DNA of 64,000 nt. It comes from Cyanodermella asteris (lineage: Eukaryota > Ascomycota > Lecanoromycetes > Ostropales > Stictidaceae). How positions within the stretch are numbered: position 1 is the stretch's first letter; the number at the start of each line of letters is the position of its first letter. The stretch spans positions 310,001-374,000 of the forward strand of contig UYJD01000009.1 of assembly GCA_900618795.1 (NCBI GenBank), written 5' to 3'. The notes under the pieces are model-generated. The model worked only from the letters and a program-made list of their open reading frames with translations. It was not told where the DNA came from and searched no databases. The position numbers and the translations under genes are program-made. This document shows positions 23,601 to 33,521 of the stretch, in pieces.

Positions 23601-25489
23601 TGCCGCATTACACATTGGTGGGCAACGCCCACATCCCATTGACAGCAGTCTTTGAGATGAGGGTCCAGGACTACGCTGTACATGTGGACTCGCCGTACAC
23701 CCATCAAGCTATTGGCGTGGTTAGGATATCGCTAGAACCCTCTCAGGCGGAAGCGCCACCAAATGTCATTAAGTTCAATGTTGTCATGCACGACATGGTT
23801 GGCTTTGCTGAAAGAGAAGGCACTGCAGTGCATGCACAGCTGTATATTCCCGGAATCAACGAGGAAGGCGCAACGACAACGCAAATGATTAGTGGATTCG
23901 ATGAAGATCCCGTCAGATTCGAGAGCGTCCACAGCATGAGCTTACCACAAGATAGCCCAAAGAGATCGTCGCTGGTCGTGGCAATCTTTGCAGAAATCAA
24001 TCCCATGCACCTTGACATGATCTCGAGCTGGGACGAGATGCGCGAGGCTTCTGAACAGCCAGTCAAGCCGAAACGAAGGCCCGATGTGAAAGCCAGAATA
24101 CCAGAGACTCACTTTCTGACCGAAGAGCAACACGACGTCTTTGCAAAGGTCCAGATTATGGAAATGTCCGAGATGGGCAAATACGAGGCCGTTGAGGTTG
24201 AACAGCAAGATGTACTGGACAAGGGCACATACCAGCTCCATCAAGGTCTTCAACGACGCATTGTCCTCAACATCACCCACACGACTTCTGATCCGCTCAA
24301 TTGGCAAGGCATTGCCTCTATGCGTCTCGGCAATCTAAGGCTCGTAGATCCAAACGGCAAAGAAGACAGTTCTGGCGCAGCCGATATCCCGTTGAAATTT
24401 GTCCACAAGCCACAGATTCGCGAGGAAGCCAGTGGCACCACCCACATCACCGTTATCGGACAATGGGACTCGAGCATGCATGACACTTCGCTCCTCGATC
24501 GGCCAACAGCTGAGCGTTACAGCGTCCGCTTCACGCTTTCGTGTGACGCGACTTGCAAGCGGACAGAGTCGCTTCTCACCTTCAACATGGAGCAGACTCT
24601 TCAAATCAAGCCTCGCGCTTGGATAAGGCCACAAGCGCTCTTCAAGCAATTGTGGGCTCAGAACCGAGTGGTCCACTCAAGCGCAACAATCTTTTCCATA
24701 ACGCTCACGCCTGCTCCAAGCAAGCGAGCTGAAGATCTTTGGCGCTTGAGCAGTCGAAATCAATACATCAAAGGCGAGGAGAGCCTCAACAACTGGCAGC
24801 CGCGTGGCATTTCTCTGATCAAGGATTACATGGCAGCTCACCGTAAGCGGCAGCGTTTGATTGAAGTTGACGCCGCTAAAGCATCGCTCGCTCGTCTTAG
24901 TCCGCTGAGCCCTGCTTTAACCGAGGATTGGAACGATCCGGATGAGGAGCGTGAGCTGACTGACGAACAAAAAGCACTTTTGCGCCGCACCCTGGAGCTT
25001 TGGCAGAAGCCTCTCCAAAGTCTTAACCTCTCGCCTCTGAACACACTAACAACGCCGCCGAGGTCTCCGGGTTCCATGACACCCAATGGACAGGGCCCTC
25101 CGCGCCTTTACCCGACCATCATCGTTCATCCCAAGAATCCGACAGTTTTAAAAGCCGGAGCCATCATGGCGCCGGCTACATTGCCGTTCAGTGGAACTTG
25201 GACCCGGCGAAACGCAGAGCTGAGACCCCCATACTTGCACCTCTACAGTGTGCCCGATGGAGATGAGACCCATATCATCAATCTGAGAAACGCGACAGTG
25301 GATAGTGAGCCTGAAGTTGGTAGGCTGCTACAAGGGGACAGGATTCACGCAAGCAACGTTTTTGCCGTGTACGGTACCGGCATGAGCTGGATGTTCGCAG
25401 CAAGGAATGAGCAAGCGAAGGGTGAATGGATACTCGCAATCGACACAGCTTTTATGGGACCAAATGGTCCGGCTAGCGAGGGAGCATGA
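20660..25489 (+). CDS. uncA: Kinesin-3 motor (KIF1A/UncA/Kin3 type)
   Basis: Plus-end microtubule motor that in fungi carries early endosomes and vesicles. Single uninterrupted frame, 1609 aa, starting MPPGGGGNIKVVVRVRPF. Motor domain about 8-370: P-loop GQTGSGKS (106-113), switch I NETSSRSHS, switch II VDLAGSERA, and neck segment with SAKRIKNHAVVNED. An FHA domain lies at about 490-590 (GKMVVGNADIAAPNVEIRIAGSKIMAEHC…VMVNG). Glu/Lys/Gln-rich coiled coils lie around 750-830, followed by the KIF1B/DUF3694-type middle region. A C-terminal PH domain (about 1495-1600: SGTWTRRNAELRPPYLHLYSV…EWILAID) would bind membrane phosphoinositides. Length and order match full-length kinesin-3; nothing is missing. 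The gene symbol follows the Aspergillus ortholog and is inferred. Confidence 0.95.
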   Translation: MPPGGGGNIKVVVRVRPFNSREKDRNAELIVQMNDNQTVLQPPSDGSNKGIKGANEKRTFAFDKSYWSFDKAAPNYAGQDNLFQDLGVPLLDNAFGGYNNCIFAYGQTGSGKSYSMMGYGEEHGIIPKICQNMFNRIDDAIAKDPGTSCTVEVSYLEIYNEKVRDLLNPSNKGNLKVREHPSTGPYVEDLSKLAVRSFVEIEHLMDEGNKARTVAATNMNETSSRSHSVFTLTLTQKRHDTETKMSGERVAKISLVDLAGSERATSTGATGARLKEGAEINKSLSSLGRVIAALADMSSGKKKGNTVPYRDSVLTWLLKDSLGGNSMTAMIAAISPADINFEETLSTLRYADSAKRIKNHAVVNEDPNARMIRELKEELAQLRSKLGGAGGASAIPGETYDPNTPLDQQFVSIIQADGSTKKVSKAEIAEQLSQSEKLYSELNQTWEEKLAITEKVQKEREAALEELGISIEKGFVGLSTPKKMPHLVNLSDDPMLAGCLVYNLKPGKMVVGNADIAAPNVEIRIAGSKIMAEHCIFENLDGVVTVTPNEGAAVMVNGQRIEKAERLKNGNRLILGDFHIFRFNNPQEPKEKPEPGRSLLRHSVTASQLSSPSSKPSHDRSLSTMSGFDSDFSRSESPVPSTTGMDSDWSFARREAAVAILGLDQKINHLTDEELDSLFDDVQRARDMRRGIPDSRTLSPEAGNDSDSSAPAREKYLSGQTLDSFSLDTALTMPGTPQIDGEGNNHIAAENLAKVHVSLQAQLEKQKEDYQEQLRQAEASTQDMVALKEEKQRMETDLQMIKEEMQAQLRKQKEDFEQQIRQMLLDAPAEVTKKNFQLWSLEDKSRASLVIDRWRQLKNIAMAEVMLRKAALLKEAQVLATLMKKPVNLQFMVVEQGQDICSSYDQVLHDVTNDDDEALFTATKPFVAVRVMDSDAAVIHLWSLEKLEQRVQSMRQMYQYHDRPDYMQHFRLQNPFTESFMPHYTLVGNAHIPLTAVFEMRVQDYAVHVDSPYTHQAIGVVRISLEPSQAEAPPNVIKFNVVMHDMVGFAEREGTAVHAQLYIPGINEEGATTTQMISGFDEDPVRFESVHSMSLPQDSPKRSSLVVAIFAEINPMHLDMISSWDEMREASEQPVKPKRRPDVKARIPETHFLTEEQHDVFAKVQIMEMSEMGKYEAVEVEQQDVLDKGTYQLHQGLQRRIVLNITHTTSDPLNWQGIASMRLGNLRLVDPNGKEDSSGAADIPLKFVHKPQIREEASGTTHITVIGQWDSSMHDTSLLDRPTAERYSVRFTLSCDATCKRTESLLTFNMEQTLQIKPRAWIRPQALFKQLWAQNRVVHSSATIFSITLTPAPSKRAEDLWRLSSRNQYIKGEESLNNWQPRGISLIKDYMAAHRKRQRLIEVDAAKASLARLSPLSPALTEDWNDPDEERELTDEQKALLRRTLELWQKPLQSLNLSPLNTLTTPPRSPGSMTPNGQGPPRLYPTIIVHPKNPTVLKAGAIMAPATLPFSGTWTRRNAELRPPYLHLYSVPDGDETHIINLRNATVDSEPEVGRLLQGDRIHASNVFAVYGTGMSWMFAARNEQAKGEWILAIDTAFMGPNGPASEGA

Positions 25490-26154
25490 AGACTCACAAG
25501 AGACATGAGAAGAGCGAGCGGTAGTAAGCAGAGACAAGGTTAGTATCTTGGACGTGAGCCTGCATGTAGGCGATTGGATGGTTTGGAGATCATAGAGGCG
25601 GGACACTTTCTCAGCGACCGCGACGCGTACTGCACGATACCCCTTTTGAATCAATTGTTGCTTCAATATCACTCTACAAGTGATCAAGTGTTTCTGAGAA
25701 TTAGAAGTAGATGAAATGCAGCAAGCTTCATTCAAAGCTGTTTCCAGGAGCTGGGTGTTTCCCGTACTGCTGGCAAAGAGGGGGGTTCACGTTGTAGAGC
25801 ATGCCGAGCAAGAGGTCTGAGGTCCAGCGAAACAAGAGCGAAAGACTCGTAACTGCTTCGAAAGCTGCCCTCCTCAGATAGAGCGAAATCAAAAGCATAG
25901 ATATCCTCTTGAGTGGTCGTCGACTTGAAGAGCGCAGTGGCCGCTACTTCGGCCCGTTATGCTGCTCCCGCTGGTTTCGACTTCGATTGGGCCAAAGCTT
26001 GGCACTCCCCATGCGGCGCCGGATAAAGTCCAATCCGAGGAAAACCCTAGCCCGCACCCGTCAATCAAGCATCTCGAATCAGCTAAGCAACTTCGACGAC
26101 TACTTCGAGAACCGACTAATTCCCCATACACATCTGCGCATCAACTCGCCCAGC
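25490..26154. other. Intergenic region, kinesin 3' side and RPS16 promoter
   Basis: No gene seen. The right part carries the telobox-like element at 26041-26050 described separately. Confidence 0.55.
26041..26050 (+). promoter_or_regulatory. Telobox-like element (AAAACCCTAG) in RPS16 promoter
   Basis: An AACCCTA core lies 105 bp before the RPS16 start codon. ARCCCTA is the known binding core of Tbf1/Rap1-type telomere-repeat factors that act at ribosomal protein promoters in several fungi. The position is right, but a single copy of a short motif is weak evidence. Confidence 0.35.
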
Positions 26155-26831
26155 ATGGCGTCTACGCAGAGTGTTCAGTGCTTCGGCAAGAAGAAGACCG
26201 GTACGTCTTGTTCTAGCAAAATCTACGCCTCAGAGGATGATCATGCTAACATTAACATCCAGCAACCGCGGTGGCCCTTTGCAAGGTATGCACTAGCAGG
26301 AGAAGGAAAAGAGACGGCTTCGGCGAGCGCATACGCAGCGGCGGATTGCAGGGAATTATGGATGCGAATGGGAATTACTGACATCTGGATATAGTCAGGC
26401 AAGGGTTTGATCAAGGTCAACGGCAAGCCGCTCTCTCTGGCCCAGCCAGAAATCCTCCGCTTCAAGCTGTACGAGCCGGTCCTCATCCTCGGTCTCGACA
26501 AGTTCGCCAACGTCGACATCCGTGTTCGCGTCACCGGAGGTGGACACACCAGCCAGATCTACGCCATCCGTCAGGCCATCGCCAAGAGCATCGTCGCCTA
26601 CTACCAGAAATACGTCGACGAGTACGCGAAGAACCAGCTCAAGGCCGCACTGGTCCAGTACGACCGAACATTGCTGGTTGCCGACAACAGACGGTGCGAG
26701 CCCAAGAAGTTTGGTGGTAAGGTATGTGATATCGAGAATGAGGGGGATTACTATGCGACGTGCATTGTGGATGGGAATGCTGACGGTGATCACAGGGTGC
26801 TCGTTCCAGGTTCCAGAAGTCGTACCGTTAA
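26155..26831 (+). CDS. RPS16: 40S ribosomal protein S16 (uS9)
   Basis: Small-subunit ribosomal protein whose C-terminal tail reaches the P-site tRNA. Four exons: 26155-26200, 26263-26285 (23 nt), 26395-26721 and 26796-26831. They total 143 aa, the usual length. The translation starts [19 protein letters not shown], continues [14 protein letters not shown] and [19 protein letters not shown], and ends [11 protein letters not shown], the universally conserved uS9 terminus. All introns are GT..AG (62, 109 and 74 nt), and the first has GCTAAC as branch site. The first three coding exons cluster at the 5' end, common in ribosomal protein genes. I saw no box C/D snoRNA in the introns. Confidence 0.97.
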
Positions 26832-27374
26832 GGGTCTGGACATGGAGCAGGGGCTGCAAAACTGGTGGACGTTGGACCTGGTGTGGACTTTCTGGTTGTA
26901 CAGCTACTGGCCAGCAGCGTCTTTCAGGAGCTGTTACGAATGATGCATTTGCTGTGGACACGGCGCTCGGAATGGGTCAAGCGGTCTCGCAGCCGATTTT
27001 CTACGGTTTGCGAACACAAGAAATGAAAACATTTGATCACAAAACCAGCCGATTCCACCGCGCGATTCAACAATATCCTCATTTTCGCAGTCATGCAGCC
27101 CGGGCCAATGAACGTACCTTCACGAGCAGTCTTTGCTTTGCCTCGTGAAGGAACAGATTGAACGGCCTCTCCTAAAAACAACTTCGATGAACGCTGGTTT
27201 TTTCTTTTTATTCTTGCAAATTCAAACCGATCACTCATCGCCGCCGAGCGACGCGACATCAAATGACGATCCGCTGGCGCGCATCGCACGAAGGCACCAC
27301 AATCTGCATACTCATATCGTGACGGTTGTGCGCTGACAGATACTCATAGAGAGTTGAGCTTAAGTACTTACTCG
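26832..27374. other. Convergent intergenic region, RPS16 / AAA ATPase
   Basis: Two converging 3' ends. No gene or strong hairpin was recognised. Confidence 0.5.
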
Positions 27375-28787
27375 CTAGATCTCGTCTCTGAGAATCTTGA
27401 CTTGCTTCTGGATTTCTTTCCAAAGCAATAGATCACCCAGTTCATCTCTTCGTTTCTCATGCCGCTCGCAGCATCTGTCTTCTCCCCCGTTGAGTGCAAT
27501 TGCCAAAAGAGCTGCCACAAAGGCTTCCTGGAGATACGCGAAACTAAAGTCATCCGTGATCTTTGCAATCTCCGGCGACAATTTTGTTGGAAATTCAATC
27601 TCCTTGTTGTCCGAAAGCTTTCCCCGCCAATACTCACAATATGCTACCCGTTCGTCGAAATTAGGCTTGGGAAACAGGAACTTGCGATCGAACCTGCTCG
27701 GCCGCTTGGAGAGACCTGGGTCCAAGCGGTCTAGATGGTTTGTCGAGCCGATCATCATCACGCCCTCGTTGGCAGCAATACCATCGACTTCATTTAGGAA
27801 GTATGACCGCACCTGATCTGTGATGAGCGAGTCCAAGTCTTCGAAGACTAAGAGACACGGAGCTTCTGCACGAGCTTTGGTGAAAATGATATGTACGCCG
27901 GCCTCGGGCCCACCGAAGGCTCGAAATGACTTGACATACATTGTCGGAATGGGTTCTTTGCGACTGTACAATTCGTGCATCAAGGCCTTAATGCTGACTG
28001 TCTTGCCGTTTCCCGGAGGCCCGTGGTAGATGACGCCTCGCTTCCAAGGAACGCGAAGCTTATCGTACCGATCGCGAGAATCGAAGAACCGGCGAGCATC
28101 GTCCTGTATGGCGGCCTTTTCGGTTTCGTCGAGGATGACGTCTTTCCAGTGCCCCTTTTTCACGCTGGCGTACAGCTCGGCGTCTTTTCGCCAATAACCG
28201 TTATCGAAGACCCAGACCTCGTTGTGCAAAGTGTTGAACCAGCGTCCACTGGCCCTGATAAGGTCATCGACGACTTCCTGCGCTGCTGGGTGGGTGGCCG
28301 TGCAGGGAGCCGGATGAACCAGAAACTGACTCGTCACCTGCATGAGACCATCGCGACCATCACACACGAACAGAACGTACGTGACACCCTTGTACTCGTA
28401 GTGAAACTTGCCAAACTTGACCTCATCCACTATTGCTCCGGCATCGGGTCCACTGCTCCGACGAGCAGGGGGAGTGTATCTTTTCACTATGTGAGGCTCG
28501 CTCGTCGATTCCCGGGTCGGACTAGGACGATACGCAGCGTTGCCCGTCTGGTCGGCGAAGAAGAGCAGGCTTGGTCCAAAGACCGGCGAGGGTGAGACGG
28601 TAGTGATGTCTCTGTCCGGGTAGTCTTGGCGTATTGCATTGATCATGTACTCTTGGGTGTTGATTCGTGGTGCGGAGGCTTGGTCGAAATAAGCAGCGGC
28701 CAGTTCGAGCTCGCTGCTGGTGGGCTGTGCTGAAGCATCTTCCTGAGCCTGAATGGCTAGTTCCTGCATCATGCTGTAGAGACGCAT
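27375..28787 (-). CDS. AAA-family ATPase, fungal BCS1/spastin-like, unassigned
   Basis: The frame is open from 28835, but the first ATG is at 28787 (MRLYSMMQELAIQ), giving 470 aa. A single AAA module occupies the C-terminal half: Walker A GPPGNGKT, Walker B LLVFEDLDSL, sensor-1 MIGSTNHLDRLDPGL and an arginine-finger region RPSRFDRKF. The N-terminal half (…GKFHYEYKGVTYVLFVCDGRDG…, DDLIRASGRWFNTLHNEVWVFDNGYWRKD) belongs to a widespread fungal family usually labelled only as an AAA ATPase. There is no transmembrane helix or protease domain, so it is not a Yme1/FtsH protease. The substrate is unknown. An upstream exon is possible, because the promoter runs into the N gap at 28987. Confidence 0.8.
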   Translation of the reverse strand: MRLYSMMQELAIQAQEDASAQPTSSELELAAAYFDQASAPRINTQEYMINAIRQDYPDRDITTVSPSPVFGPSLLFFADQTGNAAYRPSPTRESTSEPHIVKRYTPPARRSSGPDAGAIVDEVKFGKFHYEYKGVTYVLFVCDGRDGLMQVTSQFLVHPAPCTATHPAAQEVVDDLIRASGRWFNTLHNEVWVFDNGYWRKDAELYASVKKGHWKDVILDETEKAAIQDDARRFFDSRDRYDKLRVPWKRGVIYHGPPGNGKTVSIKALMHELYSRKEPIPTMYVKSFRAFGGPEAGVHIIFTKARAEAPCLLVFEDLDSLITDQVRSYFLNEVDGIAANEGVMMIGSTNHLDRLDPGLSKRPSRFDRKFLFPKPNFDERVAYCEYWRGKLSDNKEIEFPTKLSPEIAKITDDFSFAYLQEAFVAALLAIALNGGEDRCCERHEKRRDELGDLLLWKEIQKQVKILRDEI

Positions 28788-29604
28788 CTTGACGGAGCGT
28801 GGTGGTGAATACACGCCTTGAAGCGCACCGTACACAACAATGATCGAATGTAGGTATTAGACGAGCAAGGTCAGCGATTCCGAATCTAAATTCAAAGGGG
28901 TCCTTTCACGGCATGCGCGACTTCTTTGCTCGTGATATCTCCGTAGTTCTCGAAATGACAATGTTAATCAGCACAAGGGGAAGGAGNNNNNNNNNNNNNN
29001 NNNNNNNNNNNNNNNNNNNNNNNNNNNNNNNNNNNNNNNNNNNNNNNNNNNNNNNNNNNNNNNNNNNNNNNNNNNNNNNNNNNNNNNNNNNNNNNNNNNN
29101 NNNNNNNNNNNNNNNNNNNNNNNNNNNNNNNNNNNNNNNNNNNNNNNNNNNNNNNNNNNNNNNNNNNNNNNGGCTTTGACGGGATATACGGACACCTGTC
29201 AGCCTCGCGCTGCGACAACGAGGGCGCGTAAGGAGACATATTGCCCTGAGCTACGTGTGATGCTCCTCGAAGGCCGAGACTCGAAGTTGGCAGAGCCACC
29301 ATGAGCGGCGATCGCTATGCAAGATCCCGCCCTTGTATAAAGCACCGCAGGTTAGCACGGACGGACATTGGACAGCAAAAGCTCAAGGAGCATACATTTA
29401 AAGCAGTTAGAAGTGCTTTTACCGTTGAGAGGTGCTGCCCGTTCACGCCTTTCTGGTCTTGGTCGACGTCGAAGTGGACGGAATTGCTAGAAATGCGGGG
29501 TCCTGCGCCCGGAAGTTGGCGTGTTGTTCGAACAGAGCTATTTGGGCTATTTACAACTATAGATCGTTTACAGTTCTATCTATACACTGCAAGCAACGTT
29601 AAAG
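28788..29604. other. Divergent intergenic region with assembly gap 28987-29171
   Basis: Contains 185 undetermined bases. The remainder shows no gene. Part of either neighbour's 5' end could be hidden in the gap. Confidence 0.7.
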
Positions 29605-30536
29605 ATGTCAGAGAAGTGGATTCAAATTGGAGATGTCAACTACTACACATTACATCGGCTTGCTGATGGCAACACAAAGGGCACTCCGCCAGTCCTGCTG
29701 ATTCATGCACTTATGGCGAACCATCACATGTGGGACAGCACAGCTAATGCGCTGAACAAGGCTGGTTACAATACGCTCCAAGTAGACAACATTGGTCACG
29801 GGCAGTCAACTGCGCCGACAGATTTCAAGTCAAGCGTTGGACAGCCAGCCTTCCATTTCGATGATATGACCTGGCATCTTCGGGATCTTGTCAATATTGC
29901 CACTGGCCAAGAGAGAGTAGAAGCAGTCATAGGCTGCAGCATGGGGTAGGATAAATCCAACTTGTAATACAATACGGTGCTAATCAGGTATTCCAAAGTG
30001 GCGTCCTAAGTCTGCGATATGGACTTCTTTTCCCCGACGAGGTTAAGAATTGCATCATTTGTTGCGATGCTCCCGCTGCGAGCTCTCCACAGTTTGCGAT
30101 GCAAATGTGGAGTGACCGAATTGAACAGTTCGAAAAGGACCTTGCTGAGGGCACAGAAGTGCTGATCCGTGCGACAACGGACCGGTGGGTGCCTGGAGAC
30201 GACAAGCAGTTGCAATTGGCACGATCTCAGGCTCAAGATCTCACTCGAACCTGCAAGCTGGACGGATACAAAATCTGCGCCGATGGCATCAGAAGCTATG
30301 ATTATCAACCTCTGCTGCCGGGTCTGAAGGTCAAAGCAATGGTTCTGGCTGGGAGAGAGGACTCATCGATTGGGCCGCCCGAAGTGACTGAAGCAACTGC
30401 CAAAGCGATTCCGGGAGCAGAGCTGGTCTGGATGGATAGGGCCGGTCATTTGCCTCCGCTGCACCGCCCACAGGAGTTTGAAGAGATCGTGCTGACCTTT
30501 TTGAAGAAGCCATCTCATTTCACAACAAACATATAG
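29605..30536 (+). CDS. Alpha/beta hydrolase (MetX/enol-lactonase-like fold)
   Basis: Two exons, 29605-29945 and 29999-30536, give 292 aa. The splice GTAGGA…CAAAG restores the nucleophile elbow GCSMGGVLSLRYGLLFPD, the expected core of this family; the CAG 11 nt earlier would bring a stop. Oxyanion region VLLIHALMANHHMWD and motif DNIGHGQS are N-terminal. Candidate catalytic acid in LAGREDSSIGP and histidine in AGHLPPLHRP are C-terminal. Homologs are variously labelled homoserine acetyltransferase-like or 3-oxoadipate enol-lactonase-like; the reaction cannot be decided here. No signal peptide. The lid insertion is short, which argues against a large MetX enzyme. Confidence 0.8.
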
Positions 30537-30629
30537 GTTTGTCGATCAGTGAGAATCTGTGTGACCAGAAGACCTGATCGCGTAGACCTATCCTTCCCTC
30601 GCCGAGCTGACGTTTGATAGAACATTGTG

Positions 30630-31061
30630 CTAAAGCTTGACGCGTGAAGCGAGTGTGCGGGCTCGCAATCTCAAGGGCGACTGAAGCCGTATGTCGGCTA
30701 ACATCAGCCTGGAGCGTCGTCGGATATCGTCGCTCAGCGGATGATTGGTGCTTGTCAAAGCCTCAAATACCTTCCGCCACTCCGCTCCTTCATGATCAAA
30801 ATAAGAACCAAGCCAGATATGGGACCAGTGACACTCTTTCAGGATCTCGTCGACTACCATCCATTTGATCTCGCTGGGCAAGTCCTGAAATTTTTCGAGG
30901 CCATCGCTGGACGAACCAACGCCAAGTGTGTCCTGCCGAAACGGACCTATCGTCATAGCTTGTCGTAGATGTTGATGGAGAGAAAAAGGGTATCTGCGAT
31001 CAATTGCCAAACAAGCCTTACGTAGAATTCTGAGACACAGATTGCGACACGATCCGGGCAT
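30630..31061 (-). CDS. Small F-box-like protein
   Basis: A 143-aa frame with a true ATG. The middle holds KFQDLPSEIKWMVVDEILKECHWSH, which fits the F-box pattern LPxEI..IV..L that binds Skp1 in SCF ubiquitin ligases. After it, WRKVFEALTSTNHPLSDDIRRRSRLMLADIR is helical and charged, as in many short fungal F-box proteins. There is no recognisable substrate-binding repeat domain. It may start at the internal Met (MTIGPFRQDT, near 30956). It could be a complete small fungal-type F-box protein or a truncated copy; no paralog is present here to compare. Confidence 0.45.
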   Translation of the reverse strand: MPGSCRNLCLRILRKACLAIDRRYPFSLHQHLRQAMTIGPFRQDTLGVGSSSDGLEKFQDLPSEIKWMVVDEILKECHWSHIWLGSYFDHEGAEWRKVFEALTSTNHPLSDDIRRRSRLMLADIRLQSPLRLRARTLASRVKL

Positions 31062-31446
31062 AGTAAGTGTCGACCATTTTCAAGTTCAAACCTGCAGCCT
31101 GGAGACTTGAGTGTCAGAAGCATAGATGCGGTTGCCTGTAGCACACGTACACCCTGTGGTCTGATCAGTATGAGGCGGACGAACTGGCGGCTCCCTCGGG
31201 CTCGGCGTGATCGGAACGCCAAGGCTGTTTTAGGCTCACGACGTCGACCTGCATGAATGAAGACCTCCGCAGCTATCCTTGTCAATCTCGTCAGCTAGCC
31301 TCAGAACTTAAGGAGATCGCCAAAGGTCCGATGGCAGTTATTGAGAAAGGCCGAACATAGCGTAGGAGGTGAATGAGGCCGCTAGGAATCCGACAAGCCG
31401 TCGCAGCAGCCTCATACACGTTCACAGCGCCTAGCTGATTATATCC
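31062..31446. other. Promoter region of VPS23 / F-box-like ORF
   Basis: Divergent spacer of 385 bp. No gene seen. Confidence 0.5.
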
Positions 31447-33287
31447 ATGGATCGAGTACCCCAGAAGGTTCTCTCATGGCTTCACGGCGTCCTTCTGAAT
31501 GTGGGCATGACAGAGCAGTCTCATGCGGGATAAAGGGCTGATTTGGGCTCAGGGTTATAGAGATGTCAACGCGACCTACTACGATGTGGCCAATGCCCTG
31601 GGGCAGTTTCCCCAGCTCCGAGTTGAGACCAAAACATACAGTGCGACGAACACAGTCCAAAGGCGCATCTTAGACCAAACGCTAACTATGCAAAGCTTTT
31701 GACAATGGTCACTCGGCACTCTTGCTTCGCCTGAAGGGCAACATCTCAGCCCAGCATCGGGGCAATACATACCAATATCCCGTTTCCGTTTGGGTTCCCT
31801 ACGAATATCCTTCATGGCCTCCAATATCCTATGTGATACCGTCACCAGGCATCAATATTCGACCTAGTCAGCACATTGCCGTCGACGGTAAGATCTATCA
31901 CCCTTCATTCGGCGAGAATTGGCAGCCAGGGCGATCCAATGTCACCGGCGTATTGAGCGTCATCACCGATGTCTTCTCCCAGCAGCCCCCTCTAGCAGCC
32001 GCGAGATCATCAGTAACCCCGACAGCTGGCTCTGTGGGAAGGTCAGAATCCCTAAGATCACGACAAACTGCGTCTCCGCGACCCTCGTTGGCCCCGGCGC
32101 TACCCCCAAAGCCAGGACGGGAGAGGCCTCCTAGCATCGCCAGCCCACCTGCTGGGGGCCAAGCTCCGCCACCAAGGCCGCCGAAACCTGGCGATGTTGC
32201 TAGTGGACCGCCCGTCCATGGCTATCAGAGCCCCGTTGGGCAAAGACCAGTATCTGTCACGAGCCCTCCACCAAGGCCTCCTCAGCAACCTCTATCTCCA
32301 TCAGGAACTCCGCAGAGTCAAAGTTTCCCACAGCAATGGCATCATAGCATGACTCCACAGCTACAGCCAGCTCAGTGGCAGCAGGGACCAATACAGCAGC
32401 CGCATCCACAACAGCAGTATAGATCGCCGCCGCCAGATCAACAGCACCCCCCGATGCAACCCCAGCAGCAAGGCAGACAAGCTTTGCAGCCAGGGCAACC
32501 ACAGATCCCTCCAAACTACCAACAACGCCCTCCTGGGCCCGGCCAACCTGGACAACCAGGATATCAGCAATGGCAAAATCAACCAGCTGGACAGCGAGTT
32601 CCCATGAGCAGACCGCCAGAAGATCTGTTGACATCACCCTTTGACTTGCCACTGCCGACTCGCCCCGATAATTCCAATCTCCCCATTCCTCCCGTCCCAC
32701 CCAACCCCGAGAAAGACGCTCTCCTGCACGCTATATCCCAAACACTCACCGCCCAACTCTCCCAGACGCTCCAGTCAAATGCTGCTGCGCTGCTTGCCCT
32801 TCAAGCTCAACACAACGCACTCTCTGGGGCGCTGTCAAATCTACAACAGGAGTTCGCCCACCTCCGCGCCCTAGAAGCCCAAGTTCAAGCCAATGAATCG
32901 ACGCTCCGTTCATCATTAAAGGAAGCTGATACGGCTATCGCGGATGCCAAGCAGCGACCAGTGCCGAATATTGACGAGACTCTGATTGCGCCGACTGTGC
33001 TAAGCAATCAGCTGTATAATTTGGTAGCGGAGGAGAAGAGCTGCGTGACGGCGCGGGAGGTTCTGGGTAGAGGGCTCGATCGTGGCAGGGTTGGGGCTGA
33101 GCAGTGGGTCAGGAGTATGAGGGGAGTGGCAAGGGAGGAGTGGCTGAAAAAGTACCTGATCAGAAAGGCTGCATTAGGTATGGGTTTGTCGGGTGTCATC
33201 ACTGGGGCTGGGAGCGTTGCGAGGGACGAAGAGGAGAAAGAGGTGGCAGGGGAAGCTGCGGAAGATGATATGAGCTTTTACAGATAG
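31447..33287 (+). CDS. VPS23: ESCRT-I subunit Vps23 (TSG101 homolog)
   Basis: Sorts ubiquitinated membrane cargo into multivesicular bodies; in ascomycetes it also serves pH signalling. Three exons, 31447-31500, 31553-31640 and 31696-33287 (introns 52 and 55 nt, the second with GCTAAC near its 3' end), give 577 aa. The two short exons supply the start of the UEV domain: MDRVPQKVLSWLHGVLL, then NGYRDVNATYYDVANALGQFP, joining to TYTFDNGHSALLLRLKG. The UEV continues to about residue 140 (VWVPYEYPSWPP, IYHPSFGEN). A long Pro/Gln-rich linker (about 165-370) follows, then a coiled coil (LQSNAAALLALQAQHNALSGALSNLQ) and the C-terminal steadiness box (EEKSCVTAREVLGRGLDRGRV…WLKKYLIRKAALGMG). A start at 31722 would delete part of the UEV fold. 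Confidence 0.93.
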
Positions 33288-33521
33288 CGCTGGCTGCATC
33301 GGTCTAGAGCTCAATCCTGGAAAATCGCATAAGGGCAGCGTGGCGATGCTTGAAGAAAGCCAGTTCGACTGGCCGATTCAAGGCTTGTCACTACCACCAA
33401 AGACCCGAGTCTCAACAAGAACACAGTCCCTTTGAACCGGTGCATATGTACTGAAACATCACAAGCATGCATTCCATTCATGTACATCGATATCTTTCAT
33501 GAAATCAAGGCCAGCTCGAGA

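Noticed and set aside
26201-26394. snoRNA in RPS16 introns
   Set aside because: A GATGATC near 26237 hints at a C box, but no paired D box and terminal stem fit in the short introns.
16535-30536. The two alpha/beta hydrolases as a functional pair or cluster
   Set aside because: They belong to different subfamilies, lie 12 kb apart and are separated by housekeeping genes.
33364-33380. Hairpin GCCAG-TTCGA-CTGGC after VPS23
   Set aside because: Loop is five bases, not a tRNA T-arm; no further structure, so no function claimed.
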